From: Strobilurus pachycystidiatus | Taxonomy: Eukaryota > Basidiomycota > Agaricomycetes > Agaricales > Physalacriaceae | DNA length: 64,000 bases | NCBI GenBank assembly: GCA_019915135.1 | Contig: JAHLMK010000018.1 | Span: 930,001-994,000, forward strand | Reading direction: 5' to 3' | In this document: one piece after another, positions 22,549 through 34,087 of the stretch | Numbering within the stretch: the first letter of the stretch is position 1 | How the letters are laid out: every line of letters starts with the position of its first letter | The notes under the pieces: generated by a model | Databases searched by the model: none | What the model was told of the DNA's origin: nothing | What the model saw: only the letters and a program-made list of their open reading frames with translations | Position numbers and translations under genes: made by a program

Positions 22549-23858
22549 ATGTCCTTGTCGCTGTCCTTCTCCTCGTCGCTGATCTTCTCCTCGCCGCTGT
22601 CCCTCTCCTCGTCGCTGGCTTCATCTTCCTCATCACTCCCGTCGTCGTCGCCGCCGATGTCCTCATCGTCCATACAACCCTCATCGGCCATACAATCCTC
22701 ATCAATATCCTCCGAACCGGCTGCATCCTCGAGCTCAGATGTAACGACATCGGCTCCACCGAGCAGCTCCGCGCCGAGCTCCTCCGCTCCCGTTTCGTCA
22801 GAACCTCCCACAACCTCCTCCACCCCTCCCTCGTCGTCAGAACAGCCCTCGACATCCGAACCCACGACAGCGCAGCAGACGACACCGACATCAGAGGCGC
22901 CGACCACGGACGCGGGTACCACCGCGCCTGGAACCTCCTCCTCTGCCGGAACCACGTCTGCCGGAGACACCTCCGCTGCTCAGACCACGTCCCGGCCTCC
23001 TGAGACGACAGTCTTCCAAACGACAGTCATCGTGACCTCCAATGGCCAGCAAATGACCTCCGTCTTTGAAATCTCATCAACAATCACGCCGAGCTCCAGT
23101 GCACCGGCAGACAGCAGTTCCGGCGGTGGAGGCAGCTCCAACACGGGTCCCATCGTCGGTGGAGTAGTCGGCGGCATCGGTGGTCTTGCCCTAATCGGCC
23201 TACTCGTCTGGTGGCTCATGAAGCGTCGTCAATCGCGTCGCATGTCCAAACTGTTCGACGGAAACTTCGATCCCGGCGCGGTCGGTGGACGTCCGCCAGA
23301 CATGGGTGTCGACCTCGAAGACGAGGGCACAGATGGCATGGGTGGCAGATTGGCCGGTGCCGACATCGGCGCAGGCGTTGTGTCTCCTTTCCCGCTGTCC
23401 AACTCCTCACATCAGACCCACTCGACCTATTATCCCAACAATGCCTATCCTGGCGGCTCCTCTCCTCCCAGCCCTCCCCCAATGTCACAATACTCTCACG
23501 AGTCGCAGTATCCGTCCATCTACAGCCAGTACGCTTCTATGCCGATCCCTGCGGGCATGCCAGGCCCTCAACCCGGTCAGAGCTTGAGTGGCCGCAGTAG
23601 CTCGGCAGGAGGCGGAATCAGTGCCAAAGAACGGGAGAGGTCAGTTCTCTTGCTATTCTGCCGCGAAGTTTTGCGTTTGTACTGAATCTTACCCTCCGCA
23701 GACAATCACATTTCAGCGTCGCAAACCCCGATGGACCTTCGTCCAGTCCGGTCATCGTGCACCAAGACGCTGGTCCGCAGGAGATCCCTCCTACGTACGA
23801 CAGCCTTCTTCCTGGCAGCTCTGGACAGCAGCGCCACGAACTTTCCCAAAGAGAGTAA
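22549..23858 (+). CDS. Ser/Thr-rich single-pass membrane protein with PY motif
   Basis: Two exons, with an intron at 23640-23701. The N-terminal ~190 residues are a Ser/Thr/Pro mucin-like region, probably O-mannosylated, resembling the extracellular parts of fungal wall-stress sensors and mucins. A short ordered block 'TTVFQTTVIVTSNGQQMTSV' precedes a Gly-rich TM helix ('IVGGVVGGIGGLALIGLLVW') followed by a basic stop-transfer sequence (MKRRQSRR). The cytoplasmic tail of about 200 residues is Pro/Gly/Tyr-rich. It ends in exon 2 with 'EIPPTYDSLLPG', a PPxY motif that WW-domain Nedd4/Rsp5-type ligases bind. The start is uncertain: no clear cleavable signal peptide is seen at the chosen ATG, and a further upstream exon is possible. 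Role as a surface sensor is inference. Confidence 0.65.
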
Positions 23859-24549
23859 AGCACGGATGTATTGACTTGCCTTCTCCTTCTCTCTCATCCG
23901 TCGACCATCTTGCTTCTTCTTTGCACTTGTACATCTATAGACAATAATCAGGCTTCCGGATAGACTGGACCCTTCCGCTTCTTCACGACTACTTACTTAT
24001 CATCCCGCTGTTCATTTTGTTACCTAGCATTGTAGAACATACCACTCCTTCCCGCTCTTACCGTACCTCCGACAAAATTACTCCCTACATTAAAGTAGTA
24101 TGTATCTCGATGATTTATTTACGAGCCACGTTGTAAGGAAAGAATAATGTTCATGATAGTTCAAGTTGGTGGCGAGTTTGTTTTGAGTGAGGGCTAGAAG
24201 GCGGAACACTGGGACCCGCACCATACTCTACGTCAAATTGATACTCGCTTGATAGGTTGATAGAAGGTGGGTATGGAGCGTGTTTTACGCGCAGATGCAC
24301 TGGACCTCCAGCCGAGGAGTCAGGACGAAGCGATAGATCCGCTCCAGCCACTGGCAGACACTATCAGTTGAAGCGTAGGTTTGATGAGCCTCGCCGGGAT
24401 CGAACTGCAGTACTGCAGAACCTTGCAGAACTGAGAAGGAATCCGAAATTCAAAATTGGTCCTTGGTCCTTGGAATTTGGGAATCGGGATCAATTTTCCA
24501 CCGAAGAGCCGTGGCGCAAAAACACCAGTAGGAGTGTCGAGACTATCAC

Positions 24550-24627
24550 AGGCACTACCAGGGTTCGAACCTGGGTTGTGGGAATTCTATCTCAAAATCC
24601 CAAGTGCTTCCACTACACCATAGCGCC
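24550..24627 (-). tRNA. tRNA-Gln(UUG), with 7-nt intron
   Basis: Second copy, on the minus strand. Its mature sequence is identical base for base to the copy at 21712, but it carries a different, shorter intron (GATAGAA) after the position 3' of the anticodon. The anticodon TTG is read from plus positions 24593-24595. Acceptor, D, anticodon and T stems all pair. A T5 run follows about 25 bases downstream on the minus strand. Confidence 0.93.
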
Positions 24628-24722
24628 AGTGCAACGTCGTCCAGGTCGTTTGGCTAGATGATGCGCTCAAAAGCGCTCTCGATTACCTATTAGTAAAATA
24701 ATTACAGTGGAATTTCCAGCCC

Positions 24723-26203
24723 TCAAACCTCTTCCCGCCCCGACGAGGTTGTGTTAGAAAACTGCCCATTCGTGATTGTAGAGAAAGTAGTTGGCGGTGC
24801 CGATGAGAGGTTTTCGGGTTTTGTTCTGGCGTTGAATTGTATGGTTGACATCTCTGGTGTGTGTGAAACGGCCCTGCCAGAGTCGACGCGAACGGTGTGC
24901 ATCTTGGAGCCTTCGAGGGTGATGCTGCGTTGGATGTTGACGAGGACAATGATGGCGGTTGGGTAGATGCCCTATGTGGCGGGAAATTAGGCGTGAACTG
25001 CAAATGACTCAATAGGTCGGGACGTACTGATATTTGGTCACCCATTGAGCTGAGGACCATGTAAAGATAGCTGGCGTTTGACCGAAAGTCGAAGTCAAGG
25101 AATAGGATGACTTGCGAAAGCTATGTTCGTTGAGCATTCAATAGCCGGAACGCAGCACGAGAGGTACACGCACCCAGAAGAGGCAATATACGAATCCGGA
25201 TTCAACGAGGATTACGAGGACTCTTTCGCTAGTCGAGCGAGACCGAGCGCGACCTAGGCCTGACCTGAGAAATTGGCGGTGTTGCCTGAACAGAAACGTT
25301 TGGGAGTAAGGGAAAGCATCGAGGTCTGCAGCAGGAGGACCTACCAGGCCTTGACTGCAATCAAAGTGGTCGACGTAACGTTCGTCAATAACGACAACGC
25401 CCAAGCTAATGGCTCGCTCCATCTACATGTCCGCGAACCGCTCGGTATTGAACTTTTCTGCCCAAAGCTGTCCTCTGCAAGACACTGGAGGGCAATCACC
25501 GTGAACACTGCGTCCATACAAAACATCAATGGTTAGCACTCTGATGATGATGCCGGAAAAATCAGTGCCTGTAACTCACCGAAGGATGTCGTGAGCATGA
25601 TAATCGGGAGGAACACCAGTGTTCGAAGGCGCGAATCTTTCCAGAGAACCCATGCGCGCCAGATCACCACCGCGTCCCCGACGATCATCTGCAAATTCAG
25701 AAAATTCAAAATCGAGGTAGATCAGGGTCGTGCCTCGTCGGATGAAATCGCGTACTGACATTGATCAGGAAGAGCGCCTCTTCCGGGAGCCCGAATGGCT
25801 CGACGAAGTCGTTGCTCGCGAGTATCCTATCCAGGAGCCCAAGCTCCGGGTGGGTACGGAAGAATCTGTTCATGCGCCCGAAGAACGTCGTGACGTTCGT
25901 GATCCACAAGCTTGTCGACGATAGGAACAGGACACAGGTCACAACGAACATGCCGATGGTTGGGAGTGTGCGTAGACCTCGTCGCCTATATCGCCAAATT
26001 CAGCGGGGGACGGAGAAGGAGAGCGGGAAGGTAACGTACATTTGTATGCGCATGGCAAAACAGAACAAAACGAGATACATCGTCCAGAAAATGGATTCGC
26101 ACACGACCGCTATGCTGAACTGGACCAAGGCGAGGCCGAAGAGATCCATGTAGAATACGTCATCGTCTTTCATCGGTGTCGATGATGTGGTTGAATTTGA
26201 CAT
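24723..26203 (-). CDS. seven-TM membrane protein of unknown function (basidiomycete-type)
   Basis: Starts 'MSNSTTSSTPMKDDDVFYMD' and goes straight into the first TM ('LFGLALVQFSIAVVCESIFW'). Short introns separate further helices: 'GMFVVTCVLFLSSTSLWITN', 'MIVGDAVVIWRAWVLW', 'LVFLPIIMLTTSF', 'WALSLLTNVTSTTLIAVKAW', 'VLVILVESGFVYCLFW' and 'ISGIYPTAIIVLVNIQRSI'. The charged tail ('TTSSGREEV') is cytoplasmic. The layout of about seven TMs and the 'DAVVIWRAWVLW' motif are typical of a large uncharacterised family in Agaricomycetes that resembles GPCR-like receptors in topology. No ligand or function can be stated. Exon boundaries are approximate. Confidence 0.8.
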
Positions 26204-27589
26204 GTTGGTACAGAAGGAACAAAGATAGGACGTGGAGGAAAATGGAGGTTCTACTTATCCAGGGCGCAATTATCTATCAACAAGGGCTGGTTGTCCCTGA
26301 GGAAAATCCTGTGCTGGCCAAACGCTCTTCGTTCCATGAACTTTCACAGCACGTTGCCGATGCTTGATTACATAGCTGTGTACCTTTCGAGCGTCACATT
26401 CCCAGTTGGATTCCTCGCTATCGCTGTTGGCAGAGACGGACTGAGATGTGTGATATGAGGGCGCGGTACTACTTACTTCTTGCACTGTCATTTGAGGGTT
26501 GTAGCACGTCAAATGAGTTATCTAGTTGAGAGAGGACTCAGAGGAGTTCATGGACTTCGACTTGCCGGAGATTTCGGCTGACAGGGATGGGGGCGATTGG
26601 TACCTCGCGACAGGGAAGCTGAGGCAACATCTGTAAGGAAATGACATGCTGTCCATGAATGACGGACTAGTCCATGAATGACCAGGATGATAACATGTGG
26701 AGGTGATTATAATGAAGAAAACGGGAGTTTGTCGATACCGCGAAGAGCATCAAACTTGGTTTGAATGAAGTGCCCTTCAAGTTTTCTGCGAGCTCGTCGT
26801 TATCGTTGAATCAGATGATCGGCACTAGTAAGAATCGGTTGCATACGTTCAAGCATCTTCAAGCATTGAGCAGTCAGATTCCAGAAGGCCTCCATAGGCC
26901 TTCGAGCTTCGAGCCGGTATTTTTCAGAGACCTTTGATGGCGACGCGTACACAGCGCGGCCCACTAACTCCTCCGGACCTCCACATAGTCTAAGTGCAGC
27001 ACCACTATGCAGATCTATACCAGCACAGCACAGACCAAAGTTGGAAAGGAACAGACCGCCAAGCGGATTTAGACTGTGTGCGATTTTGAGTTGGTAAGAG
27101 TCGAAAGCAAGTTTGGGAAAGGCAAATTCAGATTCGAAGGGTGATTGAGCCGCATCAATCCCTCCTTCCCGCCATCATCGTCCTCGACCTTACAGTCATT
27201 GAGCCCTCGAATGTGTCTCTAATAGGCCACCTTTGTGGTCGTCGCGCACTCCATGCGATTCATCTCGAAAGTCGATTCTCGAAGCTTTTGAGAAGACCGG
27301 CCCGCGCGTTCCCGCACTAGGACACCCTAAATGGCTCCGGGATAACAGTCTTTTCGACTCTTACGATGGCAACCAGCCCGACGGATCCCTTCACAAAACA
27401 TAAGCCATATGCTAGACCTTCCTCCGGGTAAACAAGGGAGCCATAGAACTATAAGTTCAAAACGGTATTTAGAATGCACTCCTTCATTCCTAATTACTTG
27501 AAATTGATTCAGATCTATAGACCAGGTGCATACAGTCTCTCCAAAACTCCCCAAGAGAAACACGTGAATTCTTCTCCGAAGACGACGAT
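26204..27589. other. intergenic region
   Basis: About 1.4 kb without a supportable gene. A 13-base direct repeat GTCCATGAATGAC occurs twice around 26650-26685. A minus frame at 26270-26512 has no good start context or homology and may be leader of the seven-TM gene. Confidence 0.4.
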
Positions 27590-28015
27590 GTGTGCAGGAC
27601 TGCGAGAACGCTGGCACTGGCACCATCTGTGTGGCATCGGCATCGCGCGGCGCGCGCTCCTACAAGTTCTTACAAGACAATGCGAAGTGCCCTGCGCTGC
27701 ATCCCGCCAGCAACCGATTACCTTTCATTCGGCTTGGGGACCGTTTCAGCGAGAGATATACATTCGTTGGGGTGTACCATTATTGAGGTGTGTATTGAAC
27801 TCTCCGCCTGAGTCTGCTGACATTCGGGGCAGTTGTACACCCGAAAGTTGCCTTACGCGCCCATACGGGGCGGATGCAGCGGTCATGAAGGAGGCGCTCT
27901 TCACGAGGAGGCGACTACCTCGACCGTTGAAGGAAGTAATCGGATCGGACGCGCTCTATGAGTTGGTGATGAAGCGTGCGGTGATGATCGGCCATCACCG
28001 AGGGAGGTTTGTAAG
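27590..28015 (+). pseudogene. protein kinase remnant (TKL-like C-lobe)
   Basis: Fragments of the C-terminal kinase lobe remain. 'SARDIHSLGCTIIE' corresponds to the D-x-W/H-S-L-G-C subdomain IX. An apparently intact GT-AG intron follows (27788-27832), then 'LYTRKLPYAPIR'. The next conserved block ('GADAAVMKEALFTRRRLPRP', then 'IGSDALYELV') lies in another frame, so at least one indel falls near 27866-27870. The ATP-binding lobe, catalytic HRD and DFG motifs are absent upstream. The lobe resembles the expanded TKL-type kinases of Agaricomycetes. Called a decayed fragment. Confidence 0.65.
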
Positions 28016-28855
28016 TCAATGTAAGTGGTTGAATGGTCTGAGAGGTGGCCGGTGACCCCGAGTCGCTATTCTCTATGTACTTCTCAGTGAAACTTACGAA
28101 AAACTCCAGTACATCCATTGATTCAATTCACAGGTCACACACGCAGTAGTTCCTTCATCGATCGTATTCTACGCGTCGTCGCGGAGGACCATCACTGTTT
28201 TATATCCCAGCCAACTGGGGTTCAAATTCAAACGGTTGAGCCACATCCGACGAGTTCGTTGATGACACTTGTGCTATTTTGGAGGTACTTATGTTGCTTG
28301 TAACCCTCACTATGTATCCCTCAATTCATACATTCCAGCTCTGCAGCTGAAAGCCGCCAAGGATGGACGCGGTTGTTCATGAAGGAGGTTCTGTGCACTG
28401 TGGTGGGTATCTCCGTAATGGCCGTCGAAGTCGACAGGTCAATGGAAAAGTGCATGATGTCGACGGAGGATCAGCCGTCCGCGAGCGAGGTTTGTGAGCA
28501 GTTGGGAGAGCTGACCGAGACTCGCATATAGATCTTGGGGTGCCCTCTTGATATGTATATCCGTAATCGAGCTGTTGTGTTCCTTCTGACAAGTTCATTA
28601 CACCAGTCTACATGCCAGTTGCAAGGCTTCAACGTACACACGTCGCATTGACAATGACACTTGAAAGGAATCCAGTTCTGCGGAGATATGGGGCATACAG
28701 AAATTCATAACAGGTTTTTGTACAAAGTAAAAGAGTAAGAAAGTGTCCATGGATCATTACTGCTCCACGCATTTATTTACAGTCGCGTCAACTGTCCAGT
28801 GAGCACCTTCCCCGTCTCTTGGAGTTCATGGCCCCCAAGGTGGGGAAGGTGGAAG
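28016..28855. other. intergenic region
   Basis: No gene supported. It separates the kinase remnant from the 3' end of the MADS gene. The last 100 bases likely hold the MADS 3'UTR. Confidence 0.35.
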
Positions 28856-30199
28856 TCATTCGTCCAGTTCAACTTTTCTTTCCCAACTCGTGCGTTCCAT
28901 CCCACCAGGCGGACCGCCTGACCCGCCACCGGTTTGACTCAGGAATTCGAGCCAGGCGCTGCTGCCACCTCCACCTCCTCCGCCCCCACTACCGCCAGGC
29001 GGCCCGCCTCCACTTCTGCCGGGATGCACTGGCCATTCAAAACCGCCGCCACCTCGTTCGTCCAAGAAACCGAATATCTCGGCACCCGAGTGAGGCCGTG
29101 AATGCAGGCTGGATGGATATGGTATTCCACCTCTACTACCTCCATTGAACGAGAAGGGGTGAGACTGGCTAGGCGGTGGTGGCGGCGGTGGGAAGAAGCC
29201 TGCGCCACCGATACCATGATCGGATCCGAGCGGGTAAGACGGTGAACCATAGAATGGAGAGGGAGGCATGCTAGGCCCAGCGCTGCTGGAACGATGATGG
29301 GAATGATGCGATGGGGGTGGAGAATGCCGGACGACGCGGGGTTTTTTGCTTGGGTGGGACGAAGTTGCGTGATGAGAGGACGATGACGCATGGTGTGAGG
29401 CTGACTTGAGCGGCGGTGCAGGTATGGTCATATGTGACGGCGAATGCTGCCTTGGGGTGACCTGCTGCGCATCAGTCAGTCACTGGATGGATGGGGCCAA
29501 GATGAGGTCTGACCTCCCCAGAGCCTCTCCTGCTTCGCTTGGTATTACTTGGAGGAAGCTCGTCTTCCTCCTCGTCGTCATCAGATGCATGAGTCTTGGC
29601 GGCCGCGCCAGAGAAATCGTCGGGTCCTTTCGAATCCTTGTCGCCGTCATACTGCGAATTGTCAAGCGGAGAAGAAGGGAGGGGCTGGGCGAGACGTACT
29701 CGGACGTGCCTGCCAACAACCTCTCTGACATTACCTGACGACGAATACTCGTAGCATTTGACGTGGTGGCCAGGTCGTTCCTCTGCGAGAGATGAGTATG
29801 GAGAAGCCAAGGCCGGGCTGTCGCGAAAGCGCATTGTCGCGGCTATATTCAAGGAGCGTACCAAAGATGATGACTGCTACATCGACAGAGCACAAAACGC
29901 CTAGTTCGTAGGCCTTCTTGAAGAGCCCGTTTTTTCTCTACGGACATGACCGCGTTAGCCCATAAATAGGACAGTTAAAATAGGAATTCATCAACAGAAA
30001 TAGTAGACTAGGCAAACGTATTTGCTCTTGGCAGGAGATGGGGGCGTAGTCATAAAGAGCAGCCGACAGACTGACCTTGAGGAAGGTGACGCTCCTGTTG
30101 CGTTCGTGCTACGGGGGTGTATCAGCGACTGGTGTCCTTTGAAAGGCAGGAAGGAGAGCTTGCCGTGATAGGCTGGATCTCAATCTTACGACGGCCCAT
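28856..30199 (-). CDS. MADS-box transcription factor, RLM1/MEF2 type
   Basis: DNA-binding regulator; fungal RLM1-type factors act downstream of the cell-wall-integrity MAP kinase (family knowledge). The MADS domain is assembled from several exons: '[12 protein letters not shown]', '[11 protein letters not shown]', '[20 protein letters not shown]' with 'VIIF', and '[17 protein letters not shown]'. The MEF2-like 'HERNRSVTF' and the residues after VIIF indicate the RLM1/SMP1 rather than the SRF/MCM1 branch. Intron 1 (30109-30163) begins GCAAGC, a GC-AG intron. The acidic middle ('[20 protein letters not shown]') is followed by a long His/Ser, Pro and Gly-rich disordered C-terminus ending 'WERKVELDE'. 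It includes runs of consecutive prolines and glycines. The start is the invariant MGRRKI. Confidence 0.9.
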
Positions 30200-33100
30200 G
30201 GCGAGTGGTGCAGGTAACAGTAAGGCAGACAAGTGCGACGTGGAAGGAGGAAAGAAAGTCGTGGTTTATGTCTGCGATGCCGCCTACGGCATCAGTGTTG
30301 AATTCACTGGCGCCCGATGGGGGTAGTGCTGTATATTTAGCCGCTGCGCAGACCCTGGGCTATTTTTGACATGTGGGCAGTATTTTTGTAGCCCTCCTCC
30401 TATTTTTATACGTCCCTATTTTTGCGCCTGCTGCGTACCCTGACGCGTGACGGCGCGCGCGCAGCCCGTGGATATGCGCTGGGGCGGGATGGCGGCGGAG
30501 GGCCGGGCGCGGAGGCGTGGAGATATAGCGGGCTGGAGTGGTGTGATGGTTCTCACCGCTCTAGGAGACACGAGTGAGCCGAATCCCCAGAACATGTCAC
30601 TTCCGGCTAACATTCGGGCGGTTGAACTCTCTCCACGCCCGACGGCAGGTAAAGTGTGCGCAGGCCTCTGTATCGACTGCCGCGTATTCACGCTCTAGTT
30701 ATTCAGCAACACACCGTGAAGATGATTGTCATGGCTGCTTACTAGCGCTGACTGTGGCAGCACACCGAATCTACTTACCCAGAGTCAGATACTTCGTCTG
30801 TTCTTACTGATCGCATAGACTCTTCGTAATCAAGAGCGTCTCGTGTTCTCCAAACTATACGCCACTAGTGACACAAATTCTCCCGAACAAGCCCCATGCA
30901 TGTCCCTCGTCTCACCAATCGCGTCTCGCCGACATCAGCGACGTGCCTTGGATGAATTGAGGTAGGAATGAGGCAGCCAAGACTGAATGTCAAGAAGGAT
31001 TCGTAAGTGGCGGTTGTGTTGAGTCCGGGGTATTGATCGCGAGCTTGATGTGAGAAGGCTAAGCCCTCTGGGGCTTCTGTACAAGTGTACAATAACGCGG
31101 GGGAGACTTTCACGCGTCGCGACACGCTCACCTCCGACTCGAAAGCAGTAGTAAGTAAGCCGCCACCGTGAGGGTTACTCAGCGGGGGGACGAGTCTCTT
31201 TACTCAGATCATGTTAGCCGCTAGTGTGGTTCCGACGAACGCGAATCACCGTTCCTCGTTCCGACATTTATCGCTCCTCCTGTAGAAAGCTCTTCCTAAC
31301 ATCTCCAAGTAGCAGCTGACCCACCAGCAAGGTAGTACCTTCCCCGCCAACTTCTATAAATCCGAGAAGCCCACACTGGCATGCCATAGGTGGGGACCAT
31401 ATCGGCCATCATCACTGCTGCGCTCGTTTATGTAGGTTGGAGGTCGTCTTGTTCTCAGACTTCACGAATAGGACTACTTCTGATGTATCGCCGTCGTGGA
31501 GAGGGACAGTGCGCGCAGGAGTTTCACCTGAAGAGATTATTGAGCGCCTCAATATCATTTCTCTAGAACCACCCTCACCTTGGTCATGCCGAACAGTGTT
31601 TCAATCTATGTCGTACATTTCTTCCATGTTGTCACCTGTATCAAGCGGCAGACGCCTTTCAGTCGACCTCATTCTCACAAGAATCCCGTTGCATCATGCT
31701 ATCTTTTAAGAACGAATTGTTCTCATGGCACCTCACAAACTGTACAGAATATCTTCGCTATCTGCTCACCTGTACACCATAATGGGTAGTTGACAAACGC
31801 TCGTATCATCTACCGGAGACAGAAAAAATGCGACCGGTATGGACTTTGCGGGATGTCCTGCAATCTGTGGCCCGTGTGAGAAGGGTCGTAATATCGACTT
31901 AATGATGAGCCGACTTACGACATTGAACAGGCCAATTTCGCCCGTAGGACCAGCAGATGAGGACAGCCGGCCTAGAGACGGTCTTGAGGTCATGGCCGCT
32001 TTGACCTTCCGCTCGCGGCCCGCCGCTTTGCCAAAGAGCTGAGAATGAATTGAATATCATGATGCTAGCGCAGCATACTCACAGTGGGACCAAGCTGCTC
32101 CATCAAGTACAGACTGTTGATAAGACATCCTGCCCGCTGACCCATAGCTTCAAGCCCCTTCTTGCGTTTATGGGAGTTGCTTCGCTCTTGCGTCATTCAG
32201 GACAAGCCCATGTCGTCCGCCAGCCAGGGGATTCCCAGGAATGCCGACTTCCTCGACGGCAGCGCCGACCTCGCAGCTCTAGGTACTAGTAGGCTTGGCG
32301 GTCTTGATGATGGGCTCACGAAGTCGTGGACATAGGCAGATGATTAACACCTTCAAGAGAGACTACTGCCATTGGCTGCACCGCTACAGCCTCCTACTCT
32401 CCAGCGCAGAGCAACCGGTTCCTGACGACCACCCAGTCGGGCTCGAGAGACGGTCTAGTAGCGATGGATCAGAATACAGTACGCACTGAATGGTCCGACG
32501 GCGATTTCCCTGACCTTAATGGAGGTCGTGTCAGTCTACTCGAATGATTGCGACTGTCAAAAGAAATCAAGCTGTGTAGATAGAAACTCATCTACGCCAT
32601 TAAGCCCGCCACGGTCCCTGCCATACCCAACCACAGCTTTATCGTTCCCCAGTAGAGCTCAGAGCGTGCCATACAACACATATGCACGCTACCTCCACGT
32701 CAGTACGCTCTTACAGTTTACCGCAAAATTGCATACGCCGATTCATACCAGGCGCCGTATCCCATTTTATCGAGGACAGAGAGAACCTCACAACCCTATG
32801 GACGACTCTCGATCGATGTTCAGGTCAGCTCAGTTGCAAGCCCTGTGTAGAGTTTACCGACGTTGTTAGTTGGAGACCACTCGCAGAGAAAGAGCATTCA
32901 AAGAGGAATAAGTTTCTGCCGACGTCGACACGTTCTCCCACAATGCCTTGCCCTCTGCAAGACATCCGTGGACGCGTCGATCTCGGGTAACCAGTGGCCG
33001 TACCGCACTTGCCAGACTGTGATTGTGGGCCGCTACTGAGCCATCGCCTCACCGTCGAGAAAGGCTGCCCCGGGCCCTCGATAGTCTCACTGTCGAGAAG

Positions 33101-34087
33101 CCTACCCATCGATGGTCTCACCGTCGAGAAGCCTGTCTGGACCTATCGATGCTTCGGTCGTGTCCTTGACCGTCGCATGAGTCGGCGAGAGACATGTTAA
33201 CACTCAGGAAAGACACGAAACAGGTGGTGCAGAGTTAAAGTCAGGTTTCGCGGCCGAATAAGTAGCAGGAACGCGATACGATTATTAGAACCCGCGACTT
33301 TCCGTGATTCAGAGAGCGTGGAATCTGTAACGTTATCCTCATCAGCTTTGGATGTTCCGATATGAGCAGTACATAACGGAATTGTCAAGGGCGACAGATG
33401 ATCCACATTGACATGGTTGGGTGACTCGGAGGACGCATCACTTGCGCATCACCGATGATATATGCTATCTGATAGTCATATCGTTCGTGGAGACTGAAAT
33501 TCGAAGATAAGGATAAGCATGAGAAATTTGGTGGTTGCCTGAGTTCGCCGCCACCGTTTTCGGCATCGTTCGAGGAGAGCTCGTTCATGTCGAAGCATGT
33601 GGGCTGCAACGGTTTGCAGTACCAGCGAAGTGAAAGATCGGAAGCCGTTATCGTTCGGCAACTGTCGCGTTGTCATTTCTTGAAGTTGCTGAAATGCCTG
33701 CCTGGTGTGAGCGGAGGAACTGGTCTGCCTGTTATCCGGATACACTTACAGCAACTATCTCTCATTCAGTTGCGCCACCTGATACTCTCGGGCTGAAGCT
33801 TGAGACGACTTTCACGGGAATACCCACGTCCTAGTGAGTGCACCGGCATGCAAAATGTGCCACTGCTCCGACTCGACCGTGAGCACGAAAGTCTTCCGAG
33901 AGGGCCCTCAGAGGCATTCGCAGCTCGCCAAAATGGCCCTATGAAAGCTTTGTGCAGCTCAGCAGATTAAGTTGGCATGCAGGTACAAGCGTTAGTCAAA
34001 ATTGCAACATATACTTAGAGAGACGACAATGCTGTCTTACGCTAGAAAGCGATTCCAATAAGCGAGATAATCATCAGCAAACTACCA
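30200..34087. other. long gene-poor stretch
   Basis: About 3.9 kb with no recognisable gene on either strand. Frames are under about 120 codons, lack conserved blocks, and do not join by plausible splice sites. It contains one short tandem repeat (33043-33148) and repeated TATTTTT-type motifs near 30360-30425. It may hold decayed sequence or an unannotated lncRNA; nothing more can be said from sequence. Confidence 0.5.
33043..33148. repeat. short tandem repeat, three units of 31-38 bp
   Basis: Three successive units share the core TCTCACCGTCGAGAAGCCT (first unit CTCACCGTCGAGAAAGGCT, second with one T for C). Each is followed by variable C/G-rich spacers and an ATCGATG-like join. The copies have diverged, so this is an old minisatellite. 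No coding context. Confidence 0.75.

Noticed and set aside
22407..23003. 198-codon hydrophobic frame from the upstream ATG
   Set aside because: Frame-shifted reading of the TCC/TCG serine repeats gives artificial Leu/Val runs. The Ser/Thr-rich frame continues into a real TM segment and tail.
24370..24430. tRNA-like T-arm (TTCGATC followed by CCCGG) on the minus strand
   Set aside because: The flanking bases do not form a T-stem or acceptor stem and no D or anticodon arm precedes it.
26640..26690. Repeated GTCCATGAATGAC as a possible regulatory array
   Set aside because: Only two copies, no gene nearby on the correct side, no symmetry.
27474..28055. 193-codon plus-strand frame
   Set aside because: Only its C-terminal third resembles kinase sequence and the rest does not. 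The conserved words change frame, so it is part of a pseudogene, not an intact gene.
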